From SKZT01 sp964478625 (GTDB lineage: Bacteria; Desulfobacterota; Desulfobacteria; Desulfobacterales; SKZT01), in NCBI GenBank assembly GCA_964478625.1, contig CAYZJH010000006.1:1-64000 (forward strand): 64,000 nucleotides of DNA. The letters are read 5' to 3'. Under the pieces are notes generated by a model. It saw only the letters and a list, made by a program, of their open reading frames with translations, did not search any database and was not told the DNA's origin. The position numbers and the translations under genes are program-made. Shown piece by piece: positions 42,386 through 51,184 of this stretch (position 1 is its first letter; each line of letters starts with the position of its first letter).

Positions 42386-42451
42386 GTGTTCAAGGTAAAG
42401 GAGTGGTTCCGGACTGTTGGATCGCCTTTTTGAACACCGACCACTTTTTTT
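42386..42451 (+). promoter_or_regulatory. Candidate pseudoknot/terminator leader before tupA
   Basis: GTGTTCAA (42386-42393) pairs with TTGAACAC (42430-42437). AGTGGT (42402-42407), in the loop, pairs with ACCACT (42440-42445) just outside, making an H-type pseudoknot. A T-run ends at 42451 and the tupA ribosome binding site starts at 42456. ACCAC at 42379 offers an alternative partner for GTGGT. This suggests a cis-regulatory leader, but it is by-eye pairing only. Confidence 0.35.
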
Positions 42452-42469
42452 AAATAAGGAGAAATGAAG

Positions 42470-43282
42470 ATGAGAAGATTTTTCAGGTTTGGAAGTGTTG
42501 GATGTTTTCTGATTCTGCTGGTCTCGGGAACGGTTTATGCCGACAGTATCATTTGTGCTTCCACCACCAGCACGGAAAATTCCGGATTGTTCGGCCACAT
42601 TTTGCCGATGTTTGAAAAAGAGACGGGTATCGCAGTCAAAGTGGTGGCCCGGGGAACCGGTGCAGCCATTGAAATGGGGCGTCGAGGGGATGCGGATGTG
42701 GTGTTTGTGCATGCCAGGGAACAGGAATTGCAAGCGGTGGCCGAAGGGTTTTTTGTGAATCGCCATGATGTCATGTACAATGATTTTGTCATTATCGGTC
42801 CACCTGATGACCCGGCTTCCATTAAAGGGGTGGTTTCCGTGGTGGAAGGTTTTAAAAAAATTGCCGACCAACAGGCTTCCTATGTATCCCGGGGGGATCA
42901 ATCCGGCACTCACACCAAAGAGCTTGCCATATGGAAACAGGCGGGTATTCATCCGACCGGACAGAAATGGTACCTGGAGGTGGGCCAGGGAATGGAAAAA
43001 ACCCAACGGATCGGAAATGAAAAACGGGCCTATGTTCTGACCGACCGGGGAACCTGGCTGGCCACAAAAGATCAACTGGAAATGGACATTCTTCTGGAAG
43101 GCGATCCGGCTCTGTTCAATCAGTATGGCATTATGGCGGTTAATCCCGAAAAACATGCTCATGTGAAATATGATCAAGCCATGAAGTTTATCGACTGGAT
43201 CATTTCCGACAAAGGTCAGGCAGCCATTGACAGCTTCAGGGACAAGCAGGGCAATCCCTTGTTTGTCCCAAATGCGAAATAA
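42470..43282 (+). CDS. tupA: Tungstate ABC transporter substrate-binding protein
   Basis: TupA captures tungstate in the periplasm for delivery to TupB. The signal peptide MRRFFRFGSVGCFLILLVSG is followed by the mature ICASTTSTENSGLFGHILP, the classic TupA TTTS-like oxyanion motif. SRGDQSGTHTKEL is the second binding loop. Of two in-frame ATGs, that at 42470 has the proper eight-base spacing from AAGGAG. It opens the tupABC operon; tungsten enzymes such as aldehyde:ferredoxin oxidoreductases or formate dehydrogenases are the usual clients. Confidence 0.93.
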   Translation: MRRFFRFGSVGCFLILLVSGTVYADSIICASTTSTENSGLFGHILPMFEKETGIAVKVVARGTGAAIEMGRRGDADVVFVHAREQELQAVAEGFFVNRHDVMYNDFVIIGPPDDPASIKGVVSVVEGFKKIADQQASYVSRGDQSGTHTKELAIWKQAGIHPTGQKWYLEVGQGMEKTQRIGNEKRAYVLTDRGTWLATKDQLEMDILLEGDPALFNQYGIMAVNPEKHAHVKYDQAMKFIDWIISDKGQAAIDSFRDKQGNPLFVPNAK

Positions 43283-43290
43283 AAAACACC

Positions 43291-43995
43291 ATGGGATTTG
43301 TTATTGAGAGTTTTCACAACGCGTTGATTCTCATTTTCCGTCTGGATCCGGAACTGTTGAGCATTATGGTGCTGTCGCTAAAAGTATCCGGATCAGCGCT
43401 TTTGCTGGCCACCATTTTGGGAGTTCCGCCAGCGGCACTTTTCGGGTTGACCCGGATACCTCTGAAAGGATTTTTTTTAAACCTGATGAACACCTGCATG
43501 GGACTTCCTCCGGTGGTGGTAGGGCTTTTTATCTACCTGATGCTTTCCCGAAGCGGTCCACTGGGATTTATGGGGCTTCTCTATACGCCGACAGCCATGA
43601 TTATTGCCCAATTTGTCCTTGCCTGGCCCATTATCGTGGCACTATGCCATTCCGCCATCGTAAGCGTGGACCCGGTAATCCGTCAGGCAGCCGTCACCCT
43701 GGGAGCGACCCAAAGACAGGCATCCCTTACGGTGATTGTCGAAGCCCGTTATGGCATTATTTCAGCAATTATTGCGGGATTCGGCCGACTGATGGCCGAG
43801 GTGGGAGCCATCTTAATTGTCGGAGGAAACATTGCAGGGTATACAAGGGTCATGACAACAACGATCGCTCTGGAAGCCGACAAGGGAAACTTTGAGCTTG
43901 CGCTGGCCCTTGGAATTATTCTACTGGCAATGGCTTTAATGATCAACTCGTTGCTGCTTGTTTTCCAGCGAAGAGGATTTGCCGAAAAATCATGA
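43291..43995 (+). CDS. tupB: Tungstate ABC transporter permease
   Basis: The 234-residue inner-membrane protein has about six hydrophobic helices and the ABC-permease EAA-like loop (AAVTLGATQRQASLTVIVEARYGI). GFGRLMAEVGAILIVGGNIAGYTRVMTTTIALE is typical of TupB. It begins 9 bases after tupA without a clear ribosome binding site, so coupling is likely. It overlaps tupC by four bases (ATGA). Confidence 0.94.
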   Translation: MGFVIESFHNALILIFRLDPELLSIMVLSLKVSGSALLLATILGVPPAALFGLTRIPLKGFFLNLMNTCMGLPPVVVGLFIYLMLSRSGPLGFMGLLYTPTAMIIAQFVLAWPIIVALCHSAIVSVDPVIRQAAVTLGATQRQASLTVIVEARYGIISAIIAGFGRLMAEVGAILIVGGNIAGYTRVMTTTIALEADKGNFELALALGIILLAMALMINSLLLVFQRRGFAEKS

Positions 43996-44642
43996 GTATC
44001 ATTTTAGAAATTGAAAATATCACCAAGACTTATAACGGCAAACCGGTTCTCAAAAACTGTTCTTTCAGGTTTGATCGGAAGGGGATTTATGTTTTACGGG
44101 GGTCCAACGGCACCGGCAAATCCACATTGCTCAGGATATGTGCGATGCTTGAGAGGCCTGATGAGGGTACTATCTCATATTATTCAAACGGTGAGCGGTT
44201 GCCGAAAAATATCGGCCTTCAAAGACAGATCAGCCTGGTACTACCGAAAGTAGGCGTATTTAACCGAAGTGTCGCCGCCAATGTGGCGTATCCCCTTAAA
44301 TTAAGGCATATTCCACGGGATGAGACAGCCGGGCGGGTGGCTAAAATACTTGAACTGGTGGGATTGTCCCATAAAAAAAATCAGCCGGCTCTGACCCTTT
44401 CAAGCGGTGAGACCCAGCGAATGGGGATGGCCCGGGCTCTGGTGATCGAACCTGAAATTCTTTTCCTCGATGAACCCACGGCTTCCATTGATGACCAAAA
44501 TACCCTGATCATTGAGAATCTTTTAAAAACTCTGAAACAAAACGGCCGCACAACCATTATCATGACCACCCATGACACAGTACAGGCCGGCCGGGTGGGC
44601 GATTATGTCCTGTGGCTCAAAAACGGACAAATCACGACGTAA
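43992..44642 (+). CDS. tupC: Tungstate ABC transporter ATP-binding protein
   Basis: This 216-residue ATPase energises TupAB. It shows Walker A GSNGTGKST, signature LSSGETQRM, Walker B ILFLDEP and the switch His in TTHDT. The start overlaps the tupB stop. No regulatory C-terminal domain is present. Confidence 0.94.
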   Translation: MSIILEIENITKTYNGKPVLKNCSFRFDRKGIYVLRGSNGTGKSTLLRICAMLERPDEGTISYYSNGERLPKNIGLQRQISLVLPKVGVFNRSVAANVAYPLKLRHIPRDETAGRVAKILELVGLSHKKNQPALTLSSGETQRMGMARALVIEPEILFLDEPTASIDDQNTLIIENLLKTLKQNGRTTIIMTTHDTVQAGRVGDYVLWLKNGQITT

Positions 44643-44723
44643 TTTGGAAAACAAGACAGAATCAATTCCCCCGGATGATCCGCAGCACCAGATTGGATCC
44701 TGTCCTGGTTTTGATATGAACCT

Positions 44724-45881
44724 TCATGAAAGACGGGTCTTGTAGTCTTCATAACCAAAACTTCGAACCACAGAGAATCGACCGGATTCAGGCCGATATC
44801 GCGCGATGGATGGAAGATTCACTCCATTGAATGTGGTGGTTTTGACCATGCTGTAAATGGCCATATCCAGAAATGCCAGTCGGTCGCCGGGTTTCAATGG
44901 ACTGTCAAAGGAATATTCACCGATCACATCCCCTGCCAGGCATGATTTTCCCGCCAACCGACAGGTCCACTGTTTTTCACCGGCAAGGCCGGCCCCGATG
45001 ATTTCAGGGCGGTAGGGCATTTCAAGCACATCCGGCATGTGGCACGACGCGGAAGTGTCCAGAATAGCCACCGGCATATCGGCGGTGATTATATCCAACA
45101 CCGTGCTGACAAGAATACCGGCATTCAAAGCGACCGCCTCACCGGGTTCAAGATAGACCTGGACGTCATATCGATGGCGGATCCGGTCGATACAGCGGCA
45201 CAGACGGTCGATATCATAATCGTTTCGGGTGATATGATGGCCGCCTCCCATATTGAGCCATTTCATTTTCAGGATATGGGTTCCGAATTTTTTTTCAACC
45301 ACCTCTAGAGTGCGATCAAGGGCATCGGCATTCTGCTGGCAGAGGGTGTGAAAGTGAAGTCCGGTGATATTGTCCAGGGAATCGGGTTCAAATTGCCCTA
45401 TCCGAACCCCCAATCTGGATCCGACGGAACAGGGATCATAAATGGGGACGGTCCCTTCGGAATGTTCCGGATTGATTCGAATTCCCATCTGAATGGGTCT
45501 TTCTGATTTCGATATTACAGGGCAAAACCGGCGATACTGATCAAACGAGTTAAATATGATATGGTCTGCAACCTCGACAAGCGCTTCCATTTCCGAATCC
45601 GAATAAGCCGGAGAGAAGACATGCACCTGTTTTCCGAATTCTTCGCGACCCAGCCGGGCCTCATGAATGCCACTGGCGCAAGTTCCATGCAATACCGGTC
45701 GTATCAACGGAAAAAGGCTGAACATGGCAAAGCCTTTCAACGCCAGTAAGATTTTTGCACCGGTACGCTGCTGGACGGAATTTAAAATACGCAGGTTTTT
45801 TTCGATCAGGGATTCATCCACCACAAAGCATGGGGATGGAACACGGTCCAGGTTTAACCGTTCCAGATAATTTCGGTCCAT
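44724..45881 (-). CDS. nspC: Carboxynorspermidine decarboxylase
   Basis: NspC is a PLP enzyme that decarboxylates carboxynorspermidine or carboxyspermidine to the triamine. The 385-residue protein has the PLP Lys in ALKGFAMF, the Gly-rich LNMGGGHHIT and the C-terminal FLDMAIYSMVK (loop). The frame extends to 45962, but the ATG at 45881 gives the standard NYLERLNLDRVPSPCFVVDE start. It overlaps the preceding synthase gene by 28 bases, so coupled translation is expected. Confidence 0.92.
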   Translation of the reverse strand: MDRNYLERLNLDRVPSPCFVVDESLIEKNLRILNSVQQRTGAKILLALKGFAMFSLFPLIRPVLHGTCASGIHEARLGREEFGKQVHVFSPAYSDSEMEALVEVADHIIFNSFDQYRRFCPVISKSERPIQMGIRINPEHSEGTVPIYDPCSVGSRLGVRIGQFEPDSLDNITGLHFHTLCQQNADALDRTLEVVEKKFGTHILKMKWLNMGGGHHITRNDYDIDRLCRCIDRIRHRYDVQVYLEPGEAVALNAGILVSTVLDIITADMPVAILDTSASCHMPDVLEMPYRPEIIGAGLAGEKQWTCRLAGKSCLAGDVIGEYSFDSPLKPGDRLAFLDMAIYSMVKTTTFNGVNLPSIARYRPESGRFSVVRSFGYEDYKTRLS

Positions 45882-47050
45882 GGCAAGCCGTAAACATTCA
45901 ATTTTTCCATAAACGGGTCGGGATCGAATTGCTCCATATTGAAAACCCCTTTTCCCCGCCATTTTCCGGTAAGCATCATCATAGCGCCGATCATGGCCGG
46001 TACGCCTGTCGTGTAGGAGATGGCCTGAGCTCCGACCTCCCTAAAGGCCTTCTGGTGATCGCAGATGTTGTAGATATAGTATTTTATTTGTTTACCGTTT
46101 TTTAGCCCTTTGATCAGGCAACCGATGCATGTCCGTCCTTTTGTGACAGGTCCTAATGATGCCGGGTCCGGAAGCAACGCTTTGAGAAATTGAATCGGGA
46201 CGATTTCAATCCCTTTATAACATACGGGATCAATGCGGGTCATCCCGACATTCCGGAGAACTTCCAGATGGTTGAGGTAATTGTCGCTGAAAGTCATCCA
46301 GAATCGCGCTTTTTTAAGACCCTTTAAATGTTTTACCAGCGACTCCAATTCTTCATGATACAACAGGTAACACTTTTTAGGGCCGATACCTTCGGGAAAA
46401 TCAAATGTCATGGATTCGGCAAGGGGTTCGGTTTCCACCCAGTTTCCATTCTCCCAATAGCGACCCTTTGCGGTGACCTCACGAATATTGATTTCCGGAT
46501 TGAAATTGGTGGCAAATGGATGGCCGTGGTCTCCGGCATTGCAGTCGATAATGTCCAGTTCATGAATTTCATCAAACCGGTGTTTGAGAGCATGGGCACA
46601 GAAAACATTGGTGACTCCGGGGTCAAAGCCGCTTCCCAGAAGCGCCATAATCCCTTTGTCTCTGAAACGCTCATGATAAGCCCATTGCTGTTTATATTCA
46701 AATTTGGCTTCATCAGGATGTTCATAATTGGCCGTATCCAGATAATCCACTCCTGTTTGAAGACAGGATTCCATGATGGCCAGGTCCTGGTAGGGAAGCG
46801 CCACGTTAATCACCAATTCAGGTTTAAAAAAACGGATAAGATCAATGGTTTCCGATGTATTGTCGGCATCGACCTGCCGGGTATGAACAGTTCTGCCGGT
46901 CCTGGACTTCACACCTTCAGCGATGGTATGGCATTTGCTTATACTTCGGCTAGCCAGCATGATTTCGGAAAAAACCGAGGGGACCTGTGCGCATTTATTA
47001 ACAACCACATTTCCGACCCCTCCTGCACCGATAATCAATACACGGGACAT
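45854..47050 (-). CDS. Carboxynorspermidine synthase (saccharopine dehydrogenase-like)
   Basis: The enzyme condenses aspartate semialdehyde with a diamine (putrescine or diaminopropane) and reduces the imine with NADPH. The 398-residue protein has the N-terminal Rossmann motif VLIIGAGGVGNVVVNKCAQ, then NVALPYQDLAIMESCLQTGVDYLDTANYE and GSGFDPGVTNVFCAHA, as in the Lys1/CASDH family. AAGGA nine bases before the ATG at 47050 fixes the start. Together with nspC this gives the alternative spermidine route, independent of S-adenosylmethionine decarboxylase. Confidence 0.92.
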   Translation of the reverse strand: MSRVLIIGAGGVGNVVVNKCAQVPSVFSEIMLASRSISKCHTIAEGVKSRTGRTVHTRQVDADNTSETIDLIRFFKPELVINVALPYQDLAIMESCLQTGVDYLDTANYEHPDEAKFEYKQQWAYHERFRDKGIMALLGSGFDPGVTNVFCAHALKHRFDEIHELDIIDCNAGDHGHPFATNFNPEINIREVTAKGRYWENGNWVETEPLAESMTFDFPEGIGPKKCYLLYHEELESLVKHLKGLKKARFWMTFSDNYLNHLEVLRNVGMTRIDPVCYKGIEIVPIQFLKALLPDPASLGPVTKGRTCIGCLIKGLKNGKQIKYYIYNICDHQKAFREVGAQAISYTTGVPAMIGAMMMLTGKWRGKGVFNMEQFDPDPFMEKLNVYGLPWTEIIWNG

Positions 47051-47236
47051 ACGGCGGTTTCCTTTCACAAATTGTCAGAAGCGTTCGTTTTTTTTGAATT
47101 TTGGATATTAGCGGTCTCTATGGCCAATAACAAGAGCAAGGCGGTGAACAAAGGCCATGAAACAAAGCTTTTCATGGGCAAAATTATATGCCAAATGTTC
47201 AAGGATGTGTCAACATCGTTTCAAAAAGGATAATCC

Positions 47237-47265
47237 TTGACGCCATTTTCCAAATTTTGCATAGT
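47237..47265 (+). promoter_or_regulatory. Sigma70-like promoter for the REC-HPt gene
   Basis: TTGACG (47237-47242) and CATAGT (47260-47265) are separated by 17 bases. The predicted start is near 47272, 79 bases before the ATG at 47351. The 300-base divergent spacer shows nothing else. Confidence 0.5.
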
Positions 47266-47350
47266 AAACAGTGATTTATATAGAACTGACTTAACAGCAT
47301 ACTATCCATGCAAAGGAATCCATTTACAACATTATCAGGGGGGTAATGGG

Positions 47351-48202
47351 ATGGTACAGTCAGAATCAGCTGTTTCCAAGATAGTCAAAATACTGCTTGC
47401 TGAAGACAACCCGGTCAATCAGGAGGTTATTTCTGAAATGCTCACTTCCATAGGCTGTCAGGTGCAAGTCGTGTCCAACGGTCAACAGGCGTTGGACACT
47501 TTGAACCATGAATCGTTTGATTTGATTTTGATGGACTGCCAGATGCCGATTATGGACGGCCATGAGGCGGCTCATCATATCCGTTCACTCGAACGGCAAA
47601 AAGGGCGTAAATTAATCCCGATTATTGGTATTACGGGCCGTTCTGTCCGGGACAATTATGAAAAAGGGGAAAAAGCATTCATGGATGACCTGCTTGACAA
47701 GCCATTCACCATCGATCAACTCAAAGACACGATTTTGAAATGGACCGGGGTTCATTTAGAAGAGAATATCGAACAGCACGAACAAACGACCATTTCAGAT
47801 CCATATCAGTCCTTGGCTGATTCAGACAGCAGCAGTTCGAATCGCCTGGATATTATGGCTTTGAAATCGATTTCAAAATTGGAATCCGGATCGACACGGT
47901 TTTTGAAAAAAATAGTGAGCATCTATTTCAGGGACTCTGCAAAACTAATTTCTGAAATCAATATGGGGATTCAGGAGAAAAACACGGTAAAAATATCCCG
48001 GGCGGCCCATAGCCTGAAGTCCATCAGTGCCAGTGTGGGAGCAACAACATTATCGATGTTGTGCGCACAACTGGAAGACATTGCGGGCCGGGAAATAATG
48101 GATGATATTGTATTCCGACTTACCGGAATTGAGTCTGAATACGCGATGGTGATCGACGCTCTCAACTGCTTTGTCAATGATGTCGATCAGTTACCGTCAT
48201 AA
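47351..48202 (+). CDS. Response regulator with C-terminal HPt domain
   Basis: The 283-residue protein combines a receiver domain (about 10-133; phospho-acceptor D62 in LILMDCQMPIMDG, K117 in DKPF) with a histidine-phosphotransfer domain (about 165-275; H220 in RAAHSLKSIS). Such proteins relay phosphate in hybrid-kinase cascades. No kinase is encoded nearby. A frame extension to 47237 is ruled out by GGGGGG before the ATG at 47351 and by the promoter. The diguanylate protein gene begins 29 bases after the stop. Confidence 0.93.
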   Translation: MVQSESAVSKIVKILLAEDNPVNQEVISEMLTSIGCQVQVVSNGQQALDTLNHESFDLILMDCQMPIMDGHEAAHHIRSLERQKGRKLIPIIGITGRSVRDNYEKGEKAFMDDLLDKPFTIDQLKDTILKWTGVHLEENIEQHEQTTISDPYQSLADSDSSSSNRLDIMALKSISKLESGSTRFLKKIVSIYFRDSAKLISEINMGIQEKNTVKISRAAHSLKSISASVGATTLSMLCAQLEDIAGREIMDDIVFRLTGIESEYAMVIDALNCFVNDVDQLPS

Positions 48203-48231
48203 GTTGATTGATTCCTAAACCAGGAGATACC

Positions 48232-50385
48232 ATGACAGAAACCGACACCCGGGATAATCCTTTCATTGCCCTGTTGGCGGATGACGATGAAATGATGCGG
48301 ATTTTGATGCGTTCCTCTTTGGAAAAATCGGGTTTTTGGGTCAAGGAAGTGGAGGATGGGGCATCGGCCCTGAAGGAATATAAATCACTTTTGCCGGATG
48401 TTGTACTGCTGGATCTCATGATGCCCGGCATAAACGGGTTTGAGGTATGCAAGGAAATTCGCAAACTGCCCGAAGCCCTGTTTACGCCCATTCTGGTCAT
48501 CACCGGATTATCCGACATCAAATCCATTGAAAGGGCTTACGAAGCGGGTGCCACGGATTTTATCACCAAACCGGTCAATTGGGACACTCTCGGGCACCAT
48601 GTTCGTTACTTGCTGCGATCCGGCCAGATCGCCGAACAACTTCACAAAAACAAAGAAGCACTCCGCAAAAGCGAAGAGCGTTACGCCCTGGCGGCCCAAG
48701 GGGCTAATGACGGTTTATGGGATTGGGATCTGCACACGGGAAATCTTTTTTTTTCGGAGCGTTGGCAAAAGATTCTGGGATATGATTACGGGACGTTCGG
48801 AAATACACTGGAGGATTGGTTCGACCATATCCACAAGGATGACCTTCCAGATGTTGAAGTGGCCTTGAGCAACCATCTGGAGGGTTTAACCGAACATTTC
48901 GAACATGAGCATCGAATGCGTTACAAAGATCAGGAGTATATATGGGTTCTGGTCAGGGGGCTAGCCATTCGGGATCCTGATGGAACCCCCTACCGGATGG
49001 CGGGGTCCCTTACGGATATTACCAGACGCAAAAAAACAGAAGAACAACTCATTCATAATGCTCTTTACGACAGTCTTACGCGCCTTGCCAACCGAACCCT
49101 GTTTTCCAACCGGCTGTCCCACGCCCTGCAACGTCTTAAACGAAATCACGACTCTGCATTTGCGATTCTTTTCCTGGATCTGGATCGTTTCAAGGTGATC
49201 AATGACAGCCTCGGGCACCAGACTGGAGATGAAATACTCAAAACCATTGCTCGTCGTCTTGAATTGTGTATTCGACCGGGTGACACAGTGGCACGACTGG
49301 GAGGAGATGAATTCGTCATTTTGCTGGAAGGGATTCAGGATATCCATGATGCGGAGAGAGTGGTGGAAAGAGTAAAAGCCAGGTTTAAGGAACCGATACA
49401 GCTTCAACACCATGAAGTCATCTACACCAGCGCCAGTATCGGCATTGTGATGGGATCATTGGATTACAACCGCCCGGAGGAACTGCTCAGGGATGCGGAT
49501 ACGGCCATGTATCGGGCCAAGTCCAAGGGCTTGGGCCGTTTTGAGAAATTTGATCCGTCCATGCACCACCATGTGGTCAGCCAGCTTCAACTCGAAAATG
49601 ACCTGAGACGGTCTCTGGATACCCATGATTTCATTATCCACTATCAGCCGATTGTTTCCTTGTTAACGGGTAAAATAACTGCCTTGGAAGCCCTGGTTCG
49701 CTGGAATCACCCCAAAAAAGGGCTTTTGCAGCCCGCCGATTTTATCTGGCTGGCCGAGGAAACCGGATTGATCGTTCCTTTAGGACATTGGATATTGCGT
49801 ACCGTATGTCAACAGATCAGTCAATGGGAAGAGGCGGGAATGAACAAAATTCGTGTCGCCGTCAACATTTCCGCACGGCAACTTCTTTTTGACGGATTTG
49901 TGGATTCAGTATCCCAAATTATCAAACAGACCAATATCAATCCCGGGGTTTTAGAATTGGAAATCACCGAATCCGTGGTAATGGAAAATCTTCAACACGC
50001 CAAAGAGGCATTGCAGCGGCTCAGCCAAATCGGTGTGCAACTGGCACTGGATGATTTCGGGACGGGCTACTCCTCCCTGAGTTATCTGCATCACTTTCCG
50101 GTCAATAAAATTAAAATAGACCGCTCTTTTATTCATCAGGCAGGCTCAAATGCAGAGAGCAAGGACCTGGTGAATGCCATCATCAATATCGCCAAAAGCC
50201 TGTCCATGGATCTGGTGGCCGAGGGGGTAGAAACAAAAGATCAACTGGAGTGGCTTCAGAACAAACATTGCCAGTCGGCCCAGGGATTTTTGTTCTCCCA
50301 CCCTTTGAGCGCTGTGGATATCGAAAAAATGTTAATGTCAGAGCAAAACCTTCTGGACCATGAACAATTGAAACGGTGCAGCTGA
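48232..50385 (+). CDS. REC-PAS-GGDEF-EAL cyclic-di-GMP protein
   Basis: The 717-residue protein has a receiver domain (about 10-130, Asp in VVLLDLMMPG), a PAS/PAC domain (about 150-270), GGDEF (about 285-440) and EAL (about 455-705). GGDEF is intact, with the RPGD inhibitory site five residues before it. The EAL catalytic motifs are all present: EALVRW, ELEITES, DDFGTGYSSLSYL, KIDRSF and VAEGVET. It could make and degrade c-di-GMP; the net activity cannot be told. AGGAG precedes the ATG at 48232. The REC-HPt protein encoded just upstream may phosphorylate it. Confidence 0.94.
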   Translation: MTETDTRDNPFIALLADDDEMMRILMRSSLEKSGFWVKEVEDGASALKEYKSLLPDVVLLDLMMPGINGFEVCKEIRKLPEALFTPILVITGLSDIKSIERAYEAGATDFITKPVNWDTLGHHVRYLLRSGQIAEQLHKNKEALRKSEERYALAAQGANDGLWDWDLHTGNLFFSERWQKILGYDYGTFGNTLEDWFDHIHKDDLPDVEVALSNHLEGLTEHFEHEHRMRYKDQEYIWVLVRGLAIRDPDGTPYRMAGSLTDITRRKKTEEQLIHNALYDSLTRLANRTLFSNRLSHALQRLKRNHDSAFAILFLDLDRFKVINDSLGHQTGDEILKTIARRLELCIRPGDTVARLGGDEFVILLEGIQDIHDAERVVERVKARFKEPIQLQHHEVIYTSASIGIVMGSLDYNRPEELLRDADTAMYRAKSKGLGRFEKFDPSMHHHVVSQLQLENDLRRSLDTHDFIIHYQPIVSLLTGKITALEALVRWNHPKKGLLQPADFIWLAEETGLIVPLGHWILRTVCQQISQWEEAGMNKIRVAVNISARQLLFDGFVDSVSQIIKQTNINPGVLELEITESVVMENLQHAKEALQRLSQIGVQLALDDFGTGYSSLSYLHHFPVNKIKIDRSFIHQAGSNAESKDLVNAIINIAKSLSMDLVAEGVETKDQLEWLQNKHCQSAQGFLFSHPLSAVDIEKMLMSEQNLLDHEQLKRCS

Positions 50386-50394
50386 CATTTCAAA

Positions 50395-50416
50395 CATACC
50401 GGCCTTCACCGGTATG
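50395..50416. repeat. REP-like hairpin between convergent genes
   Basis: CATACCGG and CCGGTATG enclose CCTTCA. It lies 10 bases past the GGDEF-EAL stop and 31 bases before the end of rsmG, so it could stabilise both mRNA ends. The core equals that of the 37842-37887 hairpin. Confidence 0.65.
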
Positions 50417-50446
50417 ACGACAATAGATTCTCCCAAATAAAATCAC

Positions 50447-51184
50447 TCACTTTAGCTCTGAATCACTTAGGGGTTCGGGTATGGCCCTAGACTCGGGGCG
50501 ACGTTTTATCAACACGAGAACACGGGATTGATTCAGGAAAGGAAGTTGATATTTTCGGGTTGAAATACTCCAGTGGGAAACTGAAATCCTTTCATTTTCT
50601 CTCAGATTTTGAATTTCATCTATTTCTGTTTCAACCGGTTTTCCCTTATACGCCAGAAGGAAACCCTTTTCAGAGAGCAGAGGACCGGCCATCTCTACAA
50701 AAGATTTCAAATCTGTCAACGCCCTGCATACGATCACATCAAAAAGATTCTTAAATTCCGAATCGTGTGTCAAATTTTCGGCTCGGACATGGCGTGCGAA
50801 CATATCAGGAAGTTTCATCAACCGAATCAGATGATTTAAAAAGGCAACCTTTTTTCTCGAAGCATCAATGAGAAACATCGGATTGGAGACAAGCATGATT
50901 TTCAGGGGGATTCCGGGGAAACCGGCACCTGAACCGATATCCAATATTCTTTTACCTGAACCGATTTCAGGAACTGCGGCAATGGAATCCAGAAAGTGTT
51001 TCACAGCGATTTCCATCGGGTCGGTAATGGCGGTCAGGTTTACTTTCCGGTTCCAGACCAATAATTCCGAAGCATGAAGCGCAAAGAGTTCAGCCTGCTC
51101 TGAACTTATCCGGATTCCCAACAATTGAGCTCCGTCCCTAATAGTTTTTTTCCACTCTAAAAAATCAATCTTTCCCACTTGCAC
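50447..51184 (-). CDS. rsmG: 16S rRNA (guanine-527-N7)-methyltransferase
   Basis: RsmG methylates G527 of 16S rRNA. The 245-residue protein has the SAM motif RILDIGSGAGFPGIPLKIM, VRAENL, and VCRALTDLKSFVEMAGPLL typical of the family. The start is GTG (51184), inside the end of the CoA-transferase/GNAT gene (28-base overlap), so it is translationally linked to that operon. No gidA or par genes follow, unlike the usual context. Confidence 0.93.
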   Translation of the reverse strand: MQVGKIDFLEWKKTIRDGAQLLGIRISSEQAELFALHASELLVWNRKVNLTAITDPMEIAVKHFLDSIAAVPEIGSGKRILDIGSGAGFPGIPLKIMLVSNPMFLIDASRKKVAFLNHLIRLMKLPDMFARHVRAENLTHDSEFKNLFDVIVCRALTDLKSFVEMAGPLLSEKGFLLAYKGKPVETEIDEIQNLRENERISVSHWSISTRKYQLPFLNQSRVLVLIKRRPESRAIPEPLSDSELK

